Source of the DNA: JBFMAE01 sp040756085
Lineage (GTDB): Bacteria; Desulfobacterota; BSN033; UBA1163
Assembly: GCA_040756085.1 (NCBI GenBank)
Contig: JBFMAE010000406.1
Span: forward strand, 1-21,353
Direction: 5' to 3'
DNA: 21,353 bases
The position numbers and the translations under genes are program-made. The notes under the pieces are model-generated. The model was not told the DNA's origin, ran no database searches, and saw nothing but the letters and a program-made list of their open reading frames with translations. Of this stretch, positions 1 through 5,621 are shown piece by piece. Within the stretch, counting starts at the first letter, position 1. Each line of letters opens with the position of its first letter.

Positions 1-5
1 AAATT

Positions 6-27
6 GGGCGGTCGCAGAGAACCGCCC
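6..27. repeat. REP-like hairpin downstream of cinA
   Basis: GGGCGGT (6-12) and ACCGCCC (21-27) form a perfect 7-bp stem with an 8-nt loop. A second hairpin, with arms GGTGTTA and TAACGCC around TGG (one G-T pair), lies at 46-62. Together they fill the end of the window downstream of cinA. Neither has a clean U-tract in the cinA direction, so I call this a dispersed palindromic repeat that may protect the mRNA 3' end, not a proven terminator. Confidence 0.5.
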
Positions 28-74
28 CTACAAAATTTTTATTCTGGTGTTATGGTAACGCCATACGCCATGCA

Positions 75-1325
75 CTATGCACTTTGCGTCTTTTTGAGAA
101 GGTATTCTCTTAATAGGTCAAGAGCAATAATAGAGGCCCTCTCTTGAACCATCCAGAGTTCCCCGCCCAAAAGGTATTCTTGATTTTCCATTCCGGTGGG
201 GGTTGAGAGAGAATAATAAGTCTCGATGCGATACTCCTCCCATCCTTGTTCCTCAATGATTTTCCCAAACATGGCAAGCCCGAGGTCCGTTTTAAAGTCT
301 GTTCGGACTTTGTTCGCCAACATATCTGTAAAACGTTTTGGATCCTGATAAGAAGGTTCGAACTTCTCTGATGACAGATCGAGAAATCGCCTTTGAGATA
401 TTTCAGATGGAAGAACTAATCCCTGAACAAAAGAAGTACTATTTGTGCTCATCAACTTCTGGGAGATAATCCCTCCCGTGAAGGTTTCAACCACAGATAA
501 TTTTAAGCTTAATCCTTCCAATCCCTTCGTAATATTTCCATGTAGAGTATCGTTATCCACACCATAGATAAGGATACCAAGTCTGTTTCTGATTTCCTTT
601 TCCATTTTTTCTATCAGATTTGAAGCTTCCTCTGAATTATCAGCTTTAGCTGTAATTCTGATTCGAATATCCCCGATCGAAGCGAGCGTCCCAACTGAAG
701 GGTTTCGGCTCTCCTTCATTAGGTCTTTAATCTGAAGGCCGATGGCGCTCTCTCCAAGGCCACAAGCCCGTAATACCTTATACTGAATGATCTGATGTTT
801 GAGTTCAAACCGCTTCCGAAGATACGGGATGACGGTATTTACCATCAGGTATTCCATCTCTGAAGGGACGCCAGGGATGGAGATCGTCAACCAGTTGGAA
901 CCTTCTATGATAAATCCAGGGGCTGTTCCTTTTGGGTTTTCAATGGGAATAGCGCTTTCAGGAATATAGGCCTGCTTTCGATTATTTTCCGCCATTCGGA
1001 ATCCACGTTTTTTGAAGAGGGCCTCAATCTGTTCCATGAGATGAGGTTGAAAGGTGAGCGGACGTTGGGCAACCTCGGCAATGGCTTCACGGGTGAGATC
1101 ATCTTCGGTGGGGCCGATGCCGCCAGTGGTGATGACAATCGGAGATCTGGTAATGGCCTCTTGGATGGTCTTTACTATTCGGTCGAAATCATCTCCAACT
1201 GTTATGGTCTGAACAAGTTCGATCCCATTTTCTGCAAGGATTTTAGCAATGAATGAGGAGTTTGTATCTACGCTTTGACCGAGAAGGAGTTCTGATCCGA
1301 TGGCAATGATTTCAGCATGCATCAT
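75..1325 (-). CDS. cinA: CinA-like protein with degenerate C-terminal (NMN deamidase) domain
   Basis: This 416-residue protein has the usual CinA length. The N-terminal molybdopterin-binding-like domain (about 3-170) is well kept: the start reads AEIIAIGSELLLGQ and the TTGGIGPTEDDLTREA motif is at 67-82. In CinA this domain is linked to ADP-ribose pyrophosphatase activity. The C-terminal domain (about 275-416) would be a PncC-type nicotinamide-nucleotide amidase, but its motifs have decayed: the usual ESCTGG reads ETFTGG at 280-285, the YSNEAK-type lysine segment reads SEISQR, and the usual ITGIAGPxGG reads AMFGKIIEEQG. The fold may survive but deamidase activity is doubtful. The start is ATG at 1325 or the adjacent ATG at 1322; no strong ribosome site precedes it. 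It begins 21 nt after tRNA-Arg on the same strand, so it may share that promoter. The last codons (TQSA, TAG) run into repeat-like sequence. Confidence 0.93.
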   Translation of the reverse strand: MMHAEIIAIGSELLLGQSVDTNSSFIAKILAENGIELVQTITVGDDFDRIVKTIQEAITRSPIVITTGGIGPTEDDLTREAIAEVAQRPLTFQPHLMEQIEALFKKRGFRMAENNRKQAYIPESAIPIENPKGTAPGFIIEGSNWLTISIPGVPSEMEYLMVNTVIPYLRKRFELKHQIIQYKVLRACGLGESAIGLQIKDLMKESRNPSVGTLASIGDIRIRITAKADNSEEASNLIEKMEKEIRNRLGILIYGVDNDTLHGNITKGLEGLSLKLSVVETFTGGIISQKLMSTNSTSFVQGLVLPSEISQRRFLDLSSEKFEPSYQDPKRFTDMLANKVRTDFKTDLGLAMFGKIIEEQGWEEYRIETYYSLSTPTGMENQEYLLGGELWMVQERASIIALDLLREYLLKKTQSA

Positions 1326-1346
1326 TTTTTAGCACTAAAAATAAGG

Positions 1347-1420
1347 CGCCCCTGGGGTGACTCGAACACCCGGCACACGGATTAGGAATCCGTTGCTCTA
1401 TCCACCTGAGCTACAGGGGC
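1347..1420 (-). tRNA. tRNA-Arg (anticodon CCU)
   Basis: A full cloverleaf can be drawn on the minus strand. The acceptor stem is GCCCCTG (1414-1420) with CAGGGGC (1348-1354), the discriminator is G (1347), and there is a D-arm GCTC...GAGC. The anticodon stem is ACGGA/TCCGT with loop TTCCTAA, giving anticodon CCU at 1384-1386, which reads AGG. The T-arm is GGGTG-type with loop TTCGAGT. The gene does not encode CCA: after the discriminator the DNA reads CCT, so at least the terminal A must be added enzymatically. cinA follows after 21 nt. Confidence 0.97.
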
Positions 1421-1430
1421 AATATTTGTA

Positions 1431-1459
1431 AATATACAATCTTGTTATGTTTCCGTCAA
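1431..1459 (-). promoter_or_regulatory. sigma70-type promoter of tRNA-Arg
   Basis: On the minus strand there is a -35 TTGACG (1454-1459), a 17-bp spacer and a -10 TATATT (1431-1436), each 5 of 6 matches to consensus. Transcription would start near 1424, only a few bases before the mature tRNA 5' end at 1420. cinA probably shares this start. Confidence 0.7.
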
Positions 1460-1543
1460 TGAAGAATTTCAACACGCCATCAGATTCGAGATAGGATTTT
1501 TGGCAGGGGATAAGGGTGCCCGGGGCATACGGTCGGGCTTGTA

Positions 1544-2002
1544 TCACGCCTTTCTCTTGTGATACCTTGCCTTATCTTCGCGAACAACATAGATAGATTC
1601 GGGTTTTAGAAACTCATTCATAGAAATCGCAATACCCGGAAATTTTTCCTGGAGCTCTCGGTCCTCTGTCACACATGGAATTCCCATCTCCAAGGCTACC
1701 GCGATAAACTGCCCGTCATAAGCGGTGATTCCATATTGTGCAACGAGGTCGATCACCTTGGAGGCAGAAGGTTCGCATTCATTCTCAATCAAGATATTCG
1801 AAACCCTTTCCCAAATATCCAAAGCTTGTTCTGGCTTGATCTGTTTCGCTTTGATCGCGCTAGCCAGGATATTCTGGAATTCGTATCGCCATAGGACTGG
1901 CACAATCCATACGGGATCTTTTTCCTCAACCTGTTTGGCTTCGGACGTCAGGGAACTTGTCAAGTTTCGCGCTGTGACGATGTTAGAATCCACAACAATC
2001 AT
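1544..2002 (-). CDS. PIN-domain ribonuclease toxin (VapC family)
   Basis: This 152-residue single-domain PIN protein is slightly longer than typical VapC because of a basic tail (RYHKRKA). The acidic metal-binding residues are in the expected places: D5 in IVVDSN, E41 in WRYEFQN, D96 in TAYDGQFIA and D114 in VTEDREL. VapC toxins are Mg-dependent RNases that cut tRNA or rRNA and are held inactive by the partner antitoxin. The start codon overlaps the antitoxin stop by 4 nt (ATGA, 1999-2002), which implies translational coupling and a toxin-antitoxin pair. The RNA target cannot be read from the sequence. Alone it might be mistaken for a tRNA(fMet)-specific VapC, but I see no basis to choose. 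Confidence 0.92.
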   Translation of the reverse strand: MIVVDSNIVTARNLTSSLTSEAKQVEEKDPVWIVPVLWRYEFQNILASAIKAKQIKPEQALDIWERVSNILIENECEPSASKVIDLVAQYGITAYDGQFIAVALEMGIPCVTEDRELQEKFPGIAISMNEFLKPESIYVVREDKARYHKRKA

Positions 2003-2217
2003 AGACGACCTTCACGCTTAGCTCGATCGATAAATTCCGCCGTCAAGATCGTCCGGGTCTGCACCGGAGGCGGAAACCTCACCGGACGAAAACGCCGCAT
2101 CCTCTCCTCAAGAACCACAATCGCCTGTTGAGTCATGGAACGACGGTTTCTTTCCGCCTCACGTTTTAACCACTCATGCACTTCACGGGGTATATCTTTT
2201 ATCAACAAAGCAGGCAT
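1999..2217 (-). CDS. FitA/VapB-type ribbon-helix-helix antitoxin
   Basis: This 72-residue basic protein begins ALLIKDIPREVHEWLKREA and continues into a helix containing MTQQAIVVLEERM. That is the pattern of Arc/FitA ribbon-helix-helix DNA-binding antitoxins: an N-terminal beta strand, two helices and a C-terminal toxin-binding tail (about 45-72, with RPVRFPPP). I chose the ATG at 2217 because GGAGG (2224-2228) sits 6 nt upstream and the promoter -10 (2246-2251) would place the transcript start near 2239. The open frame continues upstream to 2247, but that part would be untranscribed. Its stop overlaps the PIN toxin start by 4 nt. By family precedent it binds its own promoter with the toxin to repress the pair. 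Confidence 0.88.
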   Translation of the reverse strand: MPALLIKDIPREVHEWLKREAERNRRSMTQQAIVVLEERMRRFRPVRFPPPVQTRTILTAEFIDRAKREGRL

Positions 2218-2245
2218 AACATACCTCCGATACCATTTTGCTATC

Positions 2246-2274
2246 ATTATACTATCTATCCGCCGTTATGTCAA
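2246..2274 (-). promoter_or_regulatory. perfect consensus promoter of the toxin-antitoxin pair
   Basis: The minus strand carries TTGACA (2269-2274), exactly 17 bp, then TATAAT (2246-2251): a full 12 of 12 match. GATAG units flank the -10 (twice in tandem in the spacer end and once just downstream), a candidate operator for the RHH antitoxin. Such a strong promoter fits an autorepressed toxin-antitoxin operon. Confidence 0.8.
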
Positions 2275-2280
2275 TTCACC

Positions 2281-2387
2281 CCCCGTAGAAAGCCCCACCA
2301 TTTATGATAGGGATGAAGAAAAAAAATGTTTATTCCTTATTGAGGGTGGGGTTCAAAGCCCCGCCATTTCTAACGGGGTTCACCCAA
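2281..2387. repeat. palindromic repeat cluster between antitoxin and nitroreductase genes
   Basis: A good copy of a 26-nt element (2355-2380, AAAGCCCCG followed by TTTCTAACGGGGTT after three bases) recurs at 13547-13572 with two mismatches. A weaker, decayed copy starts near 2281. GGTGGGGTT and AGCCCCGCC pair around it as a hairpin at about 2346-2364. The element overlaps the last codons of the nitroreductase frame and supplies its TAG stop. Confidence 0.6.
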
Positions 2388-2900
2388 TATTTCGTACTTC
2401 TCAAAGCAAACTATTTGTTCCAGACTCTTTCTCGATTTTTGCGATGGTGGCTGATTTGGATAACCCAGGGGAGCCATGGCCCCAACCCTAACATGTTCTG
2501 GAATGCTAAGAATCTTCTTTATCTCATCCTCTTTAAAAGCCCCAATCCAACATGTTCCTAAATCTTACTCATAAGCCTGTAGGATCATATACGCACAGGC
2601 AATCGACACATCGACCGTATGCATGGGTTGCCCACAGGCCAACATTGCCTTCGGTTCCGTCCCGCAAGCGACAATAACGATAGGTGCTTCGGCAATAAAA
2701 GACTGTCCGAAAGCAGCCTTGGCCAATTTCTTTCTTGTTTCCTTGTTCCTAACAACAATAAATTTCCAGTCCTGGTGATTGCTCGCAGAAGGCGAAAGCC
2801 TTGCTGCTTCCAGTACCTTTTTCAGTTTATCCTCTTCGACATCCGTCGATTTATAACCTCTTACACTGTATCTTTGGCTAATGGCAGTAAAAACATCCAT
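2370..2900 (-). pseudogene. nitroreductase-family protein interrupted by one in-frame TAA
   Basis: The first 111 codons encode a clear nitroreductase N-terminus: FTAISQRYSVRGYKSTDVEE with the FMN-binding RxSVR, then LSPSASNHQDWKFIVV and IVIVACG, ending at ILQAYE. TAA follows at 2565-2567. Past this stop, in the same frame, the sequence continues with the expected C-terminal half: DLGTCWIGAFKEDEIKKIL, then IPEHVRVGAMAPLGYPNQPP and SLEQIVCFEKY, to a TAG at 2370-2372. Total length is 176 codons, normal for the family, and relatives have a Leu or similar residue where the TAA lies, so one change (such as TTA to TAA) explains the break. AAGGAGG lies upstream of the ATG at 2900. The product would be an FMN-dependent NAD(P)H oxidoreductase. 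As written it is either a fresh pseudogene or an assembly/consensus error. The N-terminal piece alone lacks part of the dimer and FMN site. Confidence 0.85.
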
Positions 2901-3003
2901 TTTTTATGTTTCCTCCTTGTCAAACAAAATTAGGTCTCTTTTAAAAGAGCAATTCATCGTGACGGCTATGTCACCACGAACAATGAAAAAGAATACTGAG
3001 TAG

Positions 3004-3042
3004 GGGAGGCTTTAGCTTCCCATTTAGGCGGCTAAAGTCGCC
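3004..3042. repeat. double-hairpin REP-like element
   Basis: Two adjacent 7-bp hairpins: 3004-3010 with 3015-3021 around TTTA, and GGCGGCT (3027-3033) with AGTCGCC (3036-3042). Each contains one G-T pair. The two also share complementary cores (GGCTTTAGC and GCTAAAG), so alternative long-range pairing is possible. There is no U-tract; this has the form of a dispersed extragenic palindrome. Confidence 0.5.
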
Positions 3043-3225
3043 CTTACCCAGCCCGAACACCCCTGGTCGAGGCTTTCAATCCTTTTCTTTTTTCCACACA
3101 ACCATTAGGATTACTCTCACACTTCGAACCTTTAACAACAAATATAGGTAACCGTTCTTACGTCCCTTGACAAGAAGGCCAGAAAAAAGCTATTTGAGTA
3201 ATTAAAGGACGAAATTGAGATTGAT

Positions 3226-3231
3226 TATAAT
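3226..3231 (+). promoter_or_regulatory. candidate -10 box for the UDG gene
   Basis: TATAAT matches consensus fully, but the best -35 at normal spacing (TTAAAG, 3202-3207) is weak. A start near 3238 would leave a leader of only about 12-15 nt. This is a tentative call from position and sequence only. Confidence 0.3.
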
Positions 3232-3252
3232 GACAACAGAGGTTAATGCTTG

Positions 3253-3963
3253 ATGGGTGAAAATATTCATGAGATGATTAGCGACCTTAAAGCTTACCTT
3301 GAGTATCTTAAAGGGATGGGCATTGTTTCCTTACCTGTCTCAGAAAATATTACTGAAAAGGCTACTCGATCTGAATCCCTGAGTCTGGCGGAGGTTCGAA
3401 AGGAGTTAGGGGATTGTCAGAGATGCAAACTCCACCGAACGCGACGCACCCTTGTTTTCGGAGAAGGTAATGAAAGGGCAAAATTAATGGTCATTGGAGA
3501 AGGCCCTGGATACGATGAAGATGTTCAGGGAAGGCCCTTTGTCGGAAGGGCAGGACAACTTTTAACTAAAATCCTTCAATCCATCTATCTTCAGAGAGAA
3601 GAGGTCTATATCACCAATATTATCAAATGCCGACCTCCACAGAACCGAAATCCGGAGTCTGAGGAGATCCAGCAGTGTTACCCATTCCTTCTGAACCAGA
3701 TCCATGCCATCCAGCCAAATATCATCTGCGCCTTGGGGACGTTCGCAGCCCAAACCCTTCTCAAAACCGATGCAAAGATCACAGCACTCCGTGGAAGGTT
3801 CTATGAACTGGCTGGGATCAAGGTCCTCCCCACCTATCACCCCGCCTACTTGCTGAGGAATCCTGAGCGAAAAAGGGAAGTCTGGGAAGATATGAAAAAA
3901 ATCTCCGAATGGATGCAAAAGGGCAATGAGACCAATCAGCCTCCTGGTGAAAACAGGCGATAG
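3253..3963 (+). CDS. Type 4 (family 4) uracil-DNA glycosylase, [4Fe-4S]
   Basis: This enzyme removes uracil from DNA to start base-excision repair. Numbering is from the ATG at 3253 (236 aa). The four iron-sulfur cysteines are C55 and C58 (DCQRCKL), C126 (IIKCRPPQNRNP) and C142 (QQCYPF). Motif A is GEGPGYDEDVQGRPFVGRAG near 82-101, with the family's active-site glutamate, and motif B is YHPAYLLR with H196. About 40 non-conserved residues precede the domain, and the C-terminus is a polar tail. AGAGG (3238-3242) is the ribosome site; a TTG at 3250 lies at better spacing and is an alternative start. It is the only plus-strand gene in the window. It converges on sppA and shares 28 bp with its 3' end (3936-3963) with no terminator between. 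Confidence 0.96.
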   Translation: MGENIHEMISDLKAYLEYLKGMGIVSLPVSENITEKATRSESLSLAEVRKELGDCQRCKLHRTRRTLVFGEGNERAKLMVIGEGPGYDEDVQGRPFVGRAGQLLTKILQSIYLQREEVYITNIIKCRPPQNRNPESEEIQQCYPFLLNQIHAIQPNIICALGTFAAQTLLKTDAKITALRGRFYELAGIKVLPTYHPAYLLRNPERKREVWEDMKKISEWMQKGNETNQPPGENRR

Positions 3964-4823
3964 TTCAATTCGAATCCTTTTTCATGCAGGGTTTCCAGAA
4001 TGGCTGAGGTTGTTTCCCTCACCAGAAGTTCCCAGATGGAAAACCTCTTTTTGGGGTAGAGGACATTGGGTTTCCCCACAATGCCGACCATCTTGGCGAC
4101 CTCATCGACAGCATCCTGTAGATTTCCGATTTGATCGACGAGCCCGAGTTGTTTGGCTTGTTCCCCGGTTAAGATTCGACCATCGGCGATCTGAACGACC
4201 TTTTCCCGATCCAATTTCCTTCCGTTTGCCACTGCCTGGATAAACTGCTGGTGAACATTTTCGATCACGATTTGGATGATCTTCTTTTCCTCCGGTGTCA
4301 TCTCCCGGAAAGGAGATCCGATATCTTTATGTTCTCCGCTTTTGAGCACCACCCCTTTGATTCCGATCTTTTTGAAAAGCTCTTCAATGTTGGTAAATTC
4401 CATCAGAACCCCTATCGAACCGGTGATCGTCCCTGGATTGGCAAAGATGCGATCAGAGGCACAAGCGATATAATAACCCCCCGAGGCTGCAACGGACCCC
4501 ATGGAGGTGACCACTTTCTTCTTGGCTTTGGCTTTTATTATCTCCCGATGGATCTCTTGTGCCGGGCCTACCCCTCCACCAGGAGAATCGATTCTCAGGA
4601 TGATCGCTTTTACTCTATCATCCTCCAAGTATTGATGGATCTCTTCAATGATTCCTGAGGATTGAGTGATCACTCCTCTGATCTCTACAATGGCAATCTT
4701 ATCTCCAAAGGCAAACCGGCCAGGCTTTCCGGCCATTCGTCCGATGAAGAAGAGGATGGAAATAAAGAAAACCAGAAGTGCAACAATCACTCCTACCCCA
4801 ACCAGGATTCTTTTTCGGTTCAT
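3936..4823 (-). CDS. sppA: Signal peptide peptidase SppA (short form, S49 family)
   Basis: This 295-residue inner-membrane serine protease cleaves remnant signal peptides after protein export. It starts with a basic tip (MNRKR) and one membrane anchor (about 6-29, GVGVIVALLVFFISILFFIG), so the protease faces the periplasm. The Ser/Lys dyad is visible: nucleophile S114 in GSVAASGGYY and general base K166 in SGEHKDIGSPFR. RIDSPGGG (77-84) and GTITGSIGVL (131-140) are also typical. The length fits the short single-domain SppA rather than the doubled E. coli form. A strong AAGGAGG (4829-4835) lies 5 nt before the ATG. It follows scpA by 57 nt on the same strand and is probably co-transcribed. Its last 28 bp overlap the convergent UDG gene. 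Confidence 0.97.
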   Translation of the reverse strand: MNRKRILVGVGVIVALLVFFISILFFIGRMAGKPGRFAFGDKIAIVEIRGVITQSSGIIEEIHQYLEDDRVKAIILRIDSPGGGVGPAQEIHREIIKAKAKKKVVTSMGSVAASGGYYIACASDRIFANPGTITGSIGVLMEFTNIEELFKKIGIKGVVLKSGEHKDIGSPFREMTPEEKKIIQIVIENVHQQFIQAVANGRKLDREKVVQIADGRILTGEQAKQLGLVDQIGNLQDAVDEVAKMVGIVGKPNVLYPKKRFSIWELLVRETTSAILETLHEKGFELNYRLFSPGG

Positions 4824-4840
4824 AAATGCCTCCTTATTAA

Positions 4841-4875
4841 TGCTATGCGCAAAGCGCTAAGCGCTTAGCGTCCTT
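4841..4875. repeat. GCGCTAAGC palindromic repeat between scpA and sppA
   Basis: CGCTAAGCGCTTAGCG (4855-4870) is a perfect 16-bp palindrome, preceded by related units (TGCTATGCGCAAAG). A similar run of short GC-centred units lies at 60-92 at the end of cinA. It occupies most of the scpA-sppA gap, just upstream of the sppA ribosome site. Confidence 0.55.
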
Positions 4876-4880
4876 ATTCT

Positions 4881-5621
4881 TCAAACTGGCGAGATGCGAA
4901 TCGTTTCAAAAGACGCCGATTGAAAGATGCGGATAAGTTTCATCTTGACCAGTTCAAGGATGGCTAGAAAAGTGACAATGATCTCTCTGCGAGAGGACTG
5001 TTCAGAAAAGAGGCGATGAAAAGCCACGCTCCTCATCTCCTTTTGGAGAAGAGAGAGAATTTCCTGGACCTTTTCTTCAACGGTGAGACGATCTAAAATC
5101 ACTTCATGGAAGGCCGCCGGTCTGGCACGCTCCAAAACCTTCCGGAAAGCCTCCAGCAGCTCAAAAAGGCTCGCTTCGACCTGTTCTTCCTCTGCGGACT
5201 CTTCGCCATCCGCCGGAATCAACCGTATAAAAACATCTCTGTCCAATATCGGCCTCCTCTCCAACTCTTCCGCTGCCTTTTTATATTTCTGGTACTCCAA
5301 AAGTCTTCGGACCAGCTCTGCCCTCGGATCTTCTCCTTCCTCCTCCTCCTCCTCAAACGATCTGGGGAGTAGCATCTTCGATTTGATGAAAAGGAGCGTG
5401 GAGGCCATCAGGAGATACTCCCCGGCAATATCCAAATTGAGGACTTTCATCAATTTGAGATACTCCAAATACTGTTCCGTGATGAGGGCGATCGGGATAT
5501 TGGTAATATCTAATTCGTTCTTTTGGATGAGATGGAGTAAAAGGTCAAGAGGACCTTCAAACATCTCCAACCGAATGTTATAGGGGTGACTCTTCTCTCG
5601 GTGTAAACCGTTTCCAGCCAT
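4881..5621 (-). CDS. scpA: Segregation and condensation protein A
   Basis: This is the kleisin subunit of the bacterial condensin SMC-ScpAB, which organises and separates chromosomes. The 246-residue product has the ScpA signature near the N-terminus: YNIRLEMFEGPLDLLLHLIQ (14-33), KNELDITNIPIALITEQYLEYL, then EYLLMASTLLFIKSKMLLPR. A Glu-rich linker (EEEEEEGE) follows, then a C-terminal winged-helix part (REIIVTFLAILELVKMKLI). The start ATG shares one base with the TAA of the fusion gene upstream (TAATG at 5619-5623), which implies translational coupling. The usual partner scpB is not next to it; sppA takes that place. Confidence 0.96.
   Translation of the reverse strand: MAGNGLHREKSHPYNIRLEMFEGPLDLLLHLIQKNELDITNIPIALITEQYLEYLKLMKVLNLDIAGEYLLMASTLLFIKSKMLLPRSFEEEEEEGEDPRAELVRRLLEYQKYKKAAEELERRPILDRDVFIRLIPADGEESAEEEQVEASLFELLEAFRKVLERARPAAFHEVILDRLTVEEKVQEILSLLQKEMRSVAFHRLFSEQSSRREIIVTFLAILELVKMKLIRIFQSASFETIRISPV

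Larger units (their letters stand above)
2901..3249. other. 349-nt divergent intergenic region with palindromes
   Basis: This gap separates the minus-strand nitroreductase from the plus-strand UDG gene. It holds AAGGAGG, the likely ribosome site of the nitroreductase, then a perfect 14-bp palindrome CTCTTTTAAAAGAG (2936-2949) that could be an operator. A pair of hairpins sits at 3004-3042, and a perfect TATAAT lies at 3226-3231 ahead of UDG. I find no plausible coding frame in it. Confidence 0.5.

Noticed and set aside
1347..2290. Genomic island inserted at tRNA-Arg
   Set aside because: The nearby XerD is a housekeeping recombinase, no integrase lies by the tRNA, and I found no duplicated tRNA 3' end as an attachment site.
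2565..2567. TAA in the nitroreductase gene as a recoded codon
   Set aside because: TAA is used as an ordinary stop by rpsO, dut and infB in this window, and selenocysteine and pyrrolysine use TGA and TAG. A mutation or sequence error is simpler.
3167..3196. TTGACA at 3167-3172 as a UDG promoter
   Set aside because: The -35 is perfect but the sequence at the right distance (TATTTG) is a poor -10.
3246..3260. Tiny frame ATG CTT GAT GGG TGA upstream of and overlapping the UDG start
   Set aside because: Four codons with no supporting pattern; most likely chance.
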